From contig JARWKL010000008.1 in NCBI GenBank assembly GCA_029961685.1, positions 24,749,119-24,813,118 of the forward strand: 64,000 bases of DNA. The letters are read 5' to 3'. Below the pieces are notes generated by a model, which saw nothing but the letters and a program-made list of their open reading frames with translations, had not been told where the DNA came from and ran no database searches. Source of the stretch: Aristolochia californica (Eukaryota; Streptophyta; Magnoliopsida; Piperales; Aristolochiaceae). The position numbers and the translations under genes are program-made. Positions 26,901-37,749 of this stretch are shown here, piece by piece (the first letter of the stretch is position 1; every line of letters starts with the position of its first letter).

Positions 26901-27978
26901 GCATACCAGAAACATGTTGAGGATGCAAGTGACCTCATGATCCAAAAATTTCAAGCAGTAGAAAAAATCAAATTCTCAAGTTAACGTGAGGTTGGATATT
27001 TACATGAGCCAAACAACCCACTTTTTGCCTATCCTTAAAAATCATAGATACTTTTTGGAATCATCTCTCTCAACATTTGTGCATTTCCATTTTGGATGTT
27101 CAAATTTTTTTTCAGATACAAACTTGAGTTTTCACTCTCCCATTTTTCTCGTAGACAAAAATGATATGAGGCAAATAGATCGCAACAAAATGAAAATTTT
27201 AGAGTTCATGTATACAAAAAAATTTGAAAACTATAATAAATGTAAGTGAAGAAAATTATTTCACGCACTAAAAATAAACTCCAAAGTTTTGTTATCCATG
27301 TTTGGGAAATTCCACTAGAACAACCCCTAATAATAACATGGTGGAATTTTATAGGAAAGAGACTTCTAACTGATCCTAACATGTTTTAAATGTGGTGGAT
27401 ATGCATGCCAGAAACATGTTGAGGATGCAAGTGACCTAATGATCCCAAAATTTCAAGGAGTAGAACAAATCAAATTCTCAAGTTAACATGTGGTTGGATA
27501 TTTACCAGAGCCAAACAACCCACTTTTTGCCTATCCTTAAAATTTACAGATACTTTTTGGAATTATCTCTCTCAGCATTTGGGCATTTTCATTTTGGATG
27601 TTAAAATTTTTTTTCAAATCAAAACATGAGTTTTTACACTCCCATTTTTCTCGTAAACAAAAAAGATATAAGGCAAATATATCGCAACAAAATGAAACTT
27701 TTAGAGTTCATGTATGCAAAAAGTTTGAAAACTTTAATAAATTTAAGTGAAGAAAATTATTTCATGCACTAAAAATGAACTCAAAAGTTTTGTTATCCAT
27801 GTTTGGGAAATTCCACTTGTACAACCCCTAATAGATTGGCGGAATTTTATAGGAAAGAGATTTCTAAGTGATCCTAACATGTTTTAAATGTGGTGGATAT
27901 ACATGGCAGAAACATGTTGAGGATACCTAATGATCCAAAAATTTCAAGGAGTTGAAAAAATTAAATTCTCAAGTTAAC
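23976..27978 (+). repeat. Local segmental duplication of satellite units (49-56)
   Basis: Unit starts are 23976 (A), 24477 (B), 24981, 25483, 25983, 26482 (S/B chimera), 26986 and 27488. Units 24981 and 26986 share CGTAGACAAAAA and GATATGAGGC. Units 25483 and 27488 share ATCAAAACATGA, CTTTTAGA and CATTTGGG, and the segment just before each has AGTAGAACAAATC. Each pair is exactly 2005 bp apart, as are 24477 and 26482. This indicates a recent duplication of a 4-unit block. Confidence 0.85.
26482..26985 (+). repeat. Chimeric unit, S-type 5' part and B-type 3' part
   Basis: The first ~180 bp share TCCCTAAAAATCAC, ACCTCTCTCA, GCATATGTG-like, CAGTCTCCTATTTTT and CGTAAAAAAAAA with S-type unit 27979. 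From about 26670 the unit instead shares GCAACACAAT, GAAGAATAT, AAACATAAG-like and CAATTATTTCACTCAG with B-type unit 24477. The switch lies between about 26650 and 26690. Confidence 0.8.
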
Positions 27979-30444
27979 GTGTGGTTGGATATTTACCAGA
28001 GCCAAACAACCCACTTTTTGCCTATCCCTAAAAATCACAGATACTTTTTGGAATACCTCTCTCAGCATATGTGCAATCCCATTTTGGATGTTAAATTTTT
28101 TTTTCAGATCCAAACTTGAATTTTCAGTCTCCTATTTTTCTCGTAAAAAAAAAGATATAAGGCAAATAGATCGCAACAAAATTAAAATTTTAAAGCTCAT
28201 GTATGCCAAAAAAAATTTAAGCTATAATAAATGTAAGTGAAGAAATTTATTTCACCAACTAAAAATGAACTCCAAAGTTTTGCACCCATGTTTGAGAAAT
28301 TCCACTAGTGCCACCCCTAATAATAGCTTGCTGGAATTTTATAGGAGAGAGACTTCTAACTGATCCTAACATGTTTTAAATGTGCTGGATATGCATGCAA
28401 GAAACAAGTTGAGGAAGGAAGGGACCTAATGATCCAAAAATTTCTAGGAGTAGAAAAAATCAAATTCTCAAGTTAACGTGTGGTTGGATAATTACCAGAG
28501 CCAAACAACCCACTCTTTGCCTATCCTTAAAAATCACAGATACTTTTTGGAATTATCTCTCTCAGTATTTGTGCATTTCCATTTGGATGTTAAATTTTTT
28601 TTTCAGATCCAAACTTGAGTTTACACTCTCCCATTTTTCTCGTAAACAAAAACCATTTAAGGCAATTAGATCGCAAAAAAAATGAACATTTTAGAGTTCA
28701 TGTAGCGAAAAAATTTGAAAACTATAATAAATGTGAGAGTACAAAATTATTTCATGCACTATAAATGAACTCCAAATTTTTGTTTTCCATGTTTGGAAAA
28801 TTCCACTAGTACAACCCCTTATAATAGCTTGGTGGAATTTTATAGGAAAGAGACTTCTAACTAATCCTAACATGTTTTAAATGTAGTAGATATGCAAGCC
28901 AGAAACATGTTTAGGATGCAAGTGACCTAATGATCAAAAAATTTCAAGAAATTGAAAAAATTAAATTCTCAAGTTAACAGTAAGTTGGGTATTTACCAGA
29001 GCCAAACAACCCACTTTATGCCTATCCTGAAAATCACATATACTTTTTGGAATTATCTCTCTCAGCATTTGTACATTTCCATTTTGGATGTTCAAATTTT
29101 TTTTCAGTTCCAAACTTGAGTTTTCACTCTCCCATTTTTCTCGTAAACAAAAGAGATATCAGGCAAATAGATCGCAACAAAATGAAAATTTTAGAGTTTA
29201 TGTATACAATAAAATTTGAAAACTATAATAAATATAAGTGATGAAAATTATTTCAGTCTTGGGAAATTCCACTAGTGCAACCTCTAATAATAGCTTGGTG
29301 GAATTTTATAGGAAAGAGACTTCTAACTGATCCTAGCATCTTTTAAATGTGGTGGATATGCATGCCAGAAACATGTTGAGGATGCAAGTGACCTAATTAT
29401 CCTAAAATTTCTAAGAGTAGAAAAACAATATTCTCAAGTTAACGTGTGTTTGGATATTTATCAGTGCCAAACAACCCACTTTTGCCTATCCTTAAAAAGC
29501 AAAGATACTTTTTGGAATTATCTCTCTTGGCATTTGTGTACTTCCATTTTGGATGTTCAATTTTTTTTCACATCCAAACTTTAGTTTTCACTCTCCCATT
29601 TTTCTCGTAAACAAAAAAGATATAAGGCAAATAGATTGCAACAAAATGAAAATTTTAGACTTCATGTATGCAAAAAAATTGAAAACTATGATAAATTTTA
29701 GTGAAGAACATTATTTCATGCACTAAAAATAAACTGCAAGGTTTTGTTATCCATGTTTGAGAAATTCCACTAGTACAACCCCTAATAATAGCTTGGTGGA
29801 ATTTTATAGGAAAGAGACTTCTAACTGAACCTAAAATGTTTTAAATGTGGTGGATATGCATGCCAGAAACATGCTAAGCATGCATGAGACCTAATGTTCC
29901 AAAAATTTCACGGAGTAGAAAAAATCAAATTCTCAATTTAACTTGTGGTTGGATATTTACCAGAGCCAAACATCCCAGTTTATGCCTGTCCTTAAAAATC
30001 ACAGATACTTTTTGGAAGTCTCTCTCTCAGCATTTGTCCATTTTCATTTTGGATGTTCAAATTTTTTTTCAGATGGAAACTTCTAATTTCATTCTCCCAT
30101 TTTTCTCGTAAACAAAAAAGATATAAGGTGAATTGACCGCAACAAAATGAAAGTTTTAGAGCTCATGTATGAAAAAAAATGTGAAAACTATAATAAATGT
30201 AAGAGAAGAAAATTATTTCACGCACTAAAAATGAACTCCAATGTTTTGTCATCCATGTTTGGAAAATTCCTCTAGTACAACCCCTAATAAGAGCTTGGTG
30301 GAAATTTATAGGAAAGAGACTTCTAACTGATCCTAACATGTTTTAAATGTGATGGATATGCATGCCAGAAATATGTTGAGGAAGCGAGTGACCTAATGAT
30401 CCAAAAATTTCAAGGAGTAGAAAAAATTAAATTCTCAAGTTAAC
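27979..30444 (+). repeat. Higher-order block S-V-W-X-Y
   Basis: Unit starts are 27979 (S), 28478 (V), 28979 (W), 29444 (X) and 29943 (Y). S has AGAAATTTATTTCAC and AGTGCCACCCC, then AAGTTGAGGAAGG. V has TGTGAGAG. W has ACTTTATGCC, TTCAGTTCC and GATATCAGG. X has AAAAAGCAAAGATAC and AAACTGCAAGG. Y has GGAAGTCTCTC and GTGAATTGACCGC. Unit 28979 carries a 36-bp deletion. Confidence 0.75.
28979..29443 (+). repeat. W-type unit with ~36-bp deletion
   Basis: At 29247-29267 the unit reads AATTATTTCAGTCTTGGG. The usual segment from CGCACTAAAAATG to TTATCCAT, 36 bp, is absent, giving a 465-bp unit. Confidence 0.84.
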
Positions 30445-31429
30445 GTGTGGTTGGATATTTATCAGAGCCAAACAACCCACTTTTTGTCTATCCTTAAAAA
30501 TCACAAATACTTTTTGGAATTATCTCTATCAGCATTTGTGCATTTCCATGTTGGATGTTAAATTTTTTTTTCAAATCCAGTCTCCTATTTTTCTCGTAAA
30601 AAAAAATATATAAGGCTAATAGATCGCAACAAAATGAAAATTTTAGAGCTCATGTATGCAAAAAAATTTGACACCTATAATAAATTTAAGTGAAGGAATT
30701 TATTTCAGGAACTAAAAATGAACTCCAAAGTTTTGTTATGCATGTTAGGGAAATTCCACTAGTGCAACTCTAATAATATCTTGGTGGAATTTTATAGGAA
30801 AGAGACTACTAACTGATCCTAACATGTTTTAAATGTGGTGGATATGCATGCAGGAAACAAGTTGAGGATGGAAGTGACCTAATGATCCAAAAATTTCTAG
30901 GACTAGAAAAATTCAAATTCACAAGTTAACGTGTGGTTGGATAATTACCAGAGCCAAACAACCCACTTTATGCCTATCCAGAACAATCACAGATACTTTT
31001 CGGAATTAACTCTCTCAATATTTGTGCATTTCCATTTTGGATGTTCTAATTTTTTTTCAGATCCAAACTTGAGTCTTCACTCTCCCATTTTTCTCGTAAA
31101 CAAAAAAGATTTAAGGCAAATAGATCGCAAAAAATGAAAATTTTAGAGTTCATGTATGTTAAAAAAATTGAAAACTATTATAAATGTGAGAGAAGAAAAT
31201 TATTTCACGTACTAAAAATGAACTCCAATGTTTTGTTATCCATGTTTCGGAAATTCCACTAGTGCAACCCCTAATAATAGCTTGGTGGAATTTTATAGGA
31301 AAGAGACTTCTAACTGATCCTAACATGTTTTAAATGTGGTGGATATACATGCCAGAAACATGTTGAAGATGCAAGTGACCTAATGATCCAAAAATTATTA
31401 GGAGTAGAAAAAAAAATTCTCAAGTTAAC

Positions 31430-31895
31430 GTGTGGTTGGAAATTTACCAGAGCCAAAGAACCCACTTTTTGCCTGTCCTGAAAAAGCGAAGATACTTTTT
31501 GGAATTATCTCTCTCAGTATTTGTGCAATTCAATTTTGGATGTTCAAATTTTTTTTCAAATCCAAACTTGAGTTTTCACTCTCCCACTTTTCTCGTAAAC
31601 AAAAAACATATACGGCAAATAGATTGCAACAAAATGAAAATTTTAGAGTTCATGTATGCAAAAAAATTTGAAAACTATCATAAATTTTAGTGAAGAAGAT
31701 TATTTCATGCACTAAAAATGAACTGCAAGGTTTTGTTATCCATGTTTGGGAAATTCCACTAGTACACCCCTAATAATAGCTTCGTGGAATGTTTTCAATG
31801 TGGTAAATATGCATGCCAGAAACATGTTGAGCATGCAAGTGACCAAATGATCCAAAAATTTCAAGGAGAATAAAAAATCAAATTCTCGATTTAAC
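31430..31895 (+). repeat. X-type unit with 35-bp deletion
   Basis: The unit reads CGTGGAATGTTTTCAATG at 31783-31800. The normal 35 bp from TTTATAGG to CTAACAT are missing, with AT at both break ends. The first AACATGTT and part of the right dyad arm are lost. Confidence 0.86.
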
Positions 31896-32247
31896 CTATG
31901 GTTGGATATTTACCAGAGCCAAAAGCCAACTTTTTGCCTATCCTTAAAAATCAAAATTTTAGAGTTCATGTCTGCAAAAAAAATTGAAAGCTAATATAAA
32001 TGTAAGTAAAGAAATTTATTTCACGAACTAAAAATGAAGTCTAAAGTTTTGTTATCCTTGTTTGAGAAATTCCACCAGTGCAACCCCTAATAAAAGCTTG
32101 GTGGAATTTTATAGGAAATAGATTTTTAACTGATCCTAACATGTTTTAAATGTGGTGGCTATGCATGCAGGAAACAAGTTGAGGATGGAAGTGACCTAAT
32201 GATCCAAAAATTTCTAGGAGTAGAAAAAATCAAATTCACAAGTTAAC
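31896..32247 (+). repeat. Shortest unit: Y/S fusion with 149-bp deletion
   Basis: At 352 bp this is the shortest complete unit in the window. It reads CTTAAAAATCAAAATTTTAG at 31943-31962, joining the AAAATCA of +54 to the AAAATTTTAG of +208. The lost 149 bp account for the whole shortening. Downstream it has the S marks AAAGCTAATATAAATG, AGAAATTTATTTCACG, AGTGCAACCCC and GTTGAGGATGGAAG, while its start resembles the Y unit. Confidence 0.88.
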
Positions 32248-33751
32248 CAATGGTTGGATAATTACCAGAGCCAAACAACACACTCTTTGCCTATCCTTAA
32301 TTATCATAGATACTTTTGGGAATTATCTCTCTCAGTATTTGTGCATTTCCATTTTGGATGTTCAATTTTTTTTTTCATATCCAAACTTGAGTTTTAACTC
32401 TCCCATTTTTCTTGTAAACAAAAAAGATTTAAGGCAAATAGATTGAAAAAAATTTAAAATTTTAGAGTTCATGTATGAAACAAAATTTGAAAACTATAAT
32501 AAATGTGAGAGAAGAAAATTATTTCATGCGCTAAAAATGAACTCCAAAGTTTTGTTATCCATGTTTGGGAAATTCCACTAGTACAACCCCTAATAATAGC
32601 TTGGTGGAATTTTATAGGAAAGAGACTTCTAACTGATCCTAACATGCTTTAAATGTGGTGGATATGCATGCCAGAAACATGTTGAGAATGCAAGTGACCT
32701 AATGATCCTAAAATTTCAAAAAGTAGAAAAAATGATATTTTCAGGTTAACGTGTGGTTGGATATTTACCAGAGCCAAACAACCCACTTTTTGCCTATCCT
32801 TAAAAATCACGAATACTTTATGGACTTATCTCTCTCAGCATTTGTGCATTTGCATTTTGGATGTTAATTTTTTTTTCAAATCCAAACATGAGTTTCCATA
32901 CTCCCATTTTTCTTGTAAACAAAAAAAATATAAGGCAAATAAATCGCAACAAAATTAGAATTTTAGAGTTCATGTATGCAAAAAAATTTTAAAACTATAA
33001 TAAATGTAAGGGAAGAAAATTATTTCACGCACTAAAAATGAACTCCAAAGTTTTGTTATCCATGTTAGGGAAATTCCACTAGTACAACCCCTCATAGCTT
33101 GGTAGAATTTTATCGGAAAGAGACTTCTAACTGATCCAAACATGTCTTGAATATGGTGGATATGCATGCACGAAACATGTTGACGATGCAAGTGACCTAA
33201 TGATCCAAAAATTTCAAGGAGTAGAAAAAATTAAATTCTCAAGTTAACGTGTGGTTGGATATTTACCAGAGCCAAAAAACCCACTTTTATCCTATCCTTA
33301 AAAATCACAAATAATGTTTGGAATTATCTGTCTCAGCTTTTGTACATTTCCATTTAGGATGTTTAAAATTTTTTTCAGATCCGAACTTGAGTTTTCAGTC
33401 TCCCATTTTTATCGTAAACAAAAAAGACGTAAGGAAAATATATCGCAACAAAATTAAAATTTTAGAGCTCATGTATTCAAAAAAAATTTGAAAGCTATAA
33501 TAAATATAAGTGAAGAAAATTATTTCACGAACTAAAAATGAACTCCAAAGTTTTGTTATCCATGTTCTGGAAATTCCACCAGTGCAACCTCTAATAATAG
33601 CTTTATGGAATTTTTTAGGAAAGAGACTTCTAACTAATCCTAACATGCTTTAAATGTGGTGGATATGCATGCCAGAAACATGGTGAGGATGCAAGTCACC
33701 TAATGATCCAAAAATTTCAAGGAGTAGAAAAAATTAAATTCTCAAGTTAAC
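32248..33751 (+). repeat. Satellite units V, unassigned, S-like
   Basis: Unit starts are 32248 (V, TGTGAGAGAAG), 32751 (near consensus, with a shortened CCCCTCATAGC) and 33249 (S-like: CAGTCTCCC, AAAGCTATAATAAATA, CACGAACTAAAAATG, CAGTGCAACC). Confidence 0.75.
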
Positions 33752-36700
33752 GTGTGGTTGGATATTTACCAGAGCCAAACAACCCACTTTTTGCCTATCC
33801 TTAAAAATCACAGATACATTTTTGAATTATCTCTCTCAGCATTTGTGCATTTCCATTTTGGATGTTCAAATTTGTTTTTAAGATCCAAACACTAGATTTC
33901 ACTCTCTTATTTTTCTCATAAGCAAAAACGATATAAGGCAAATGGATCGCAACAAAAACAAAATTTAAGAATTCGTGTAGGCAAAAAAAATTGAAAACTA
34001 TAACAAATGCGAGTAAAGAAAATGATTTAATGCACTAAAAAAAAACTCCAAAGTTTTGTTATCCATCTTTTGGAAATTTCACTAGTACAACCCCTAATAA
34101 TAGCTTGGTGCAATTTTTTGGGAAAGAGACTTCTAACTGATCCTAACATGTTTTCAATGTGGTGGATATGCATGCCAGAAACATGTTGAGCATGCAAGTG
34201 ACCTAATGATCCAGAAATTTCAAGGAGTAGAAAAAATCAAATTCTCAAGTCAACGTGTGGTTGGATATTTACCAGAGCCAAACAAGCCACTTTTTGCCTA
34301 TGCTTAAAAATCACAAATACTTTTTGGAATTATCTCTCTTAGCATTTGAGCATTTCCATTTTGGATGTTCAATTTTTTTTTTCAGATCGAAACTTGAGTT
34401 TTCACTCTTCTGTTTTTCTCTAAAAAAAAATAAATAAGGCAAATAGATCGCAACAAAATGAAAATTTTAGAGCTCATGTTTGCAAAAAAAAATAGAAAAC
34501 TTTAATAAATGTAAGTGAAGAAAATTATTTCACGCACTAAAAATGAACTCGAAAGTTATGTTATCCGCGTTTGGGAAATTCCACTAGTACGACCCCTTAA
34601 AGCTTGGTGGAATATTACAGGAAAGAGACTTCTAACTGATCCTATCATGTTTTGAATCTGGTGGGTATGCATGCCAAAAACATGTTGAGGATGCAAGTGA
34701 CCTAATGATCCAAAAATTTCATGGAGTAGAAAAAATAAAATTCTCAAGATAACGTGTGGTTGGATATTTACAAGAGCCAAACCACCCACTATTTGGCTAT
34801 CCTTAAAAATCACAGATACTTTTTGGAATTATCTCTCTCAGAATTTGTGCATTTCCATTTAGGATTTCCTAATTTTTTTTCTGATCCAAACTTGTGTGTT
34901 CAGTCTCCCATTTTTCTCGTAAACAAAAAAGATATAAAGCAAATAGATCACAACAAAATGAAAATTTTAGAGTTTTTATAGCAAAATTTTTTGAAAACTA
35001 TAATAAATGTAAGTGAAGAAAATTATATCATGCACTGAAAATGAACTCCAAAGTTTTGTTATCGATGTTTGGGAAATTGCACTAGTACAACCCCTAATAG
35101 CTTGGAGAAATTTTTTTGGAAATAGACTTCTAACTGATCCTAACATTTTTTAAATGTGGTGGATTGGCTTTCCAGAAACATGTTGAGGATGCAAATGACC
35201 TAATAATCCAAAAATTTCAAGGAGTAGAAAAAATTAAATTCTCAAGTTAACATGTGGTTGGATATTTACCAGAGCCAAACAACCCAGTCTTTGCCTATCC
35301 TTAAAAATCACAGATACTTTTTGGAATTATCTCTCTCAGCATTTGAACATTTTCATTTTGGATGGTGAAATTGTTTTTCAGATCCAAACTTGAGTTTTCA
35401 CTCTCCCATTTTTCTTGTTAACAAAAAAATTTAAGGCAAATAGATCGAAAAAAAATGAGAAAATTTAGAGTTCAAGTATGCAAAAAAATTTGAAAACTAT
35501 TATAAATGCAAGAAAAGAAAATTATTTCACGCACTAAAAATGAACTCCAATGTTTTGTTATCATTGTTTGGGAAATTCCACTAGTACAACCCCTAATAAT
35601 AGCTTGGTGGAATTTTATAGCAAAAGAGACTTCTAAATGATCCTAACATGTTTTAAATGTAGTAGATATGCATGCAAAAAAACATGTTTAGGATGCAAGT
35701 GACGTAATGATCCAAAAATTTCAGGGAGTAGAAAAAATTAAATTCTCAAGTTAACGTGTGGTTGGATATTTACCAGAGCCAAAAAAACCCCCTTTATGCC
35801 TATCCTTAAAAATCACAGATACTTTTTGGAATTATCTCTCTCAGCATTTGTGCATTTCCATTTTGGATGTTCAATTTTTTTTTCAGTTCCAAACTTGAGT
35901 TTTCTCTTTCCCATTTTTCTCGTAAACAAAAAAGATATTAGGCACATAGATCGCAACAAAATGAAAATTTTAGAGTTCATGTCAACAAATAGATTTGAAA
36001 AATATAATAAATGTAAGTGAAGAAAATTATTTCACGCACTAAAAATGAACTCCAATGTTTTGTTATCCATGTTTGGGAAATTCCACTAGTAGAACCCCGA
36101 ATAGCTTGGTGGAATTTTGTAGGAAAGAGACTTCTATCTGATCCTAACCTGTTTTGAATGTGGTGGATATGCATGCCAGAAACATGTTGAGGATGCAAGT
36201 CACCTAATGATGCAAAAATTTCAAGGAGTAGAAAAACTTAAATTCTCAAGTTAACGTGTGGTTGGATAATTACCAGAGCCAAACAACCAACTTTTTGCCT
36301 ATCCTTAAAAATCACAGATACTTTTTGGAATTATCTCTCTCAGCATTTGTGCATTTCCATTTTGGATGTTCAAATTTGTTTTTTAGATCCAAACTTGAGT
36401 TTTCACTCTCCTATTTTTCTCGTAAGCAAAAACGATATAAGGCAAATAGATCGCAACAAGTTGATAATTTAAGTATTCATGTAGACAAAAAAATTGAAAA
36501 CTATAATAAATGTGAGTGAAGAAAATTATTTAATGCACTAAAAATGAACTCCAAAGGTTTGTTATCCATGTTTTGGAAATTCCACAAGTACAACCCCCAA
36601 TAATACTTTGGTGGAATGTTTTAGAAAAGAGACTTCTAACTGATCCTAACATGTTTTAAATGTGGCGGATATGCATGCCATAAACATGTTGAGCATGCAA

Positions 36701-37749
36701 GTGACCTAATGATCCAAAAATTCCGAGTAGAAAAAATCAAATTCTCAAGTCAACGTGTGGTTGGATATTTACCAAAGCCAAACAACCCACTTTTTGCCTA
36801 TCCTTAAACATCACAGATATTTTTTGGAATTATCTCTCTCTGCATTTGAGCATTTCCATTTTGGAGATTCAAAATTTTTTTCAGATCGAAACTTAAGTTT
36901 TCACTCTTCCATTTTTCTCGTAAAGAAAAAAAAAATAACTCAAATAGAACGCAAAAAAAAGAAAATTTTAGAGCTCATGTTTGCAAAAAAATTTGAAAAC
37001 TTTAATAAATATAAGTGAAGAAAATTATTTCACACACTAAAAATAAACTCCAAAGTTTAGTTATCCATGTTTGGGAAATTCCACTAGTACGACCCCTAAT
37101 AGCTTGGTGGAATTTTATAGGAAAGAGACTTCTAACTGATCCTAACATGTTTTGAATGTGGTGGATAAGCATGCCAAAAACATGTTCAGGATTCAAGTGA
37201 CCTAATGATCCAAAAAATTCAAGGAGTAGAAAAAATTAAATTCTTAAGTTAACGTGTGGTTGAATATTTACAAGAGCCAAACAACCCACTCTTTGCCTAT
37301 CCTTAAAAATCACAGACACTTTTTGGAATTATCTCTCTCAGCATTTGTGCATTTCCATTTTGGATTTCCAAATTTGTTTTCAGATCCAAACTTGAGTGTT
37401 CACTCTCCCATTTTTCTCGTAAACAAAAAAGATATAAGGCAAATAGATCGCAAAAAAATGAAAATTTTAGAGTTCATGTATACAAAAAAAATTGAAAACA
37501 ATAATAAATGTAAGTGAAGAAAATTATTTCACGCACTAAAAATGTACTCCAAAGTTTTCTTATCCATGTTTGGGAAATTCCACTAGTAGAACCCCTAATA
37601 GCATGGCGGAATTTTATAGGAAAGAGACTTCTAACTGATCCTAACATGTTTTGAATGAGGTGGATATGCATGCCAGAAACATGTTGACGATGCAAGACAC
37701 CTAAAGATCCAAAAATTTCATGTAAAAAAAATGAAATTCTCAAGTTAAC
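33752..37749 (+). repeat. Five-unit higher-order repeat R-T-Z-V-W then R-T-Z
   Basis: Unit starts are 33752 (R), 34255 (T), 34754 (Z), 35252 (V-like), 35756 (W), 36256 (R), 36755 (T) and 37254 (Z). R has CAAAAACGATATAAGGCAA with an AATTTAAG segment. T has CAGATCGAAACTT and GCTCATGTTTGCAAA. Z has TTTACAAGAGCC with GGATTTCC. W has TTTATGCC with TTCAGTTCC. Equivalent units are 2500-2504 bp apart. Several units have CCCTAATAGC or similar, 3 bp or more shorter than CCCTAATAATAGC. Confidence 0.82.

Larger units (their letters stand above)
30445..32247 (+). repeat. Shortened second copy S-V-X-(Y/S)
   Basis: Unit starts are 30445 (S), 30931 (V, TGTGAGAGAAG), 31430 (X, AAAAAGCGAAGATAC and AACTGCAAGG) and 31896 (Y-like start, S-like end). 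Compared with the preceding block the W unit is missing, and Y has fused to S with a large deletion. Unit 30445 lost about 13 bp near 30577 (AAATCCAGTCTCC). Confidence 0.72.
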
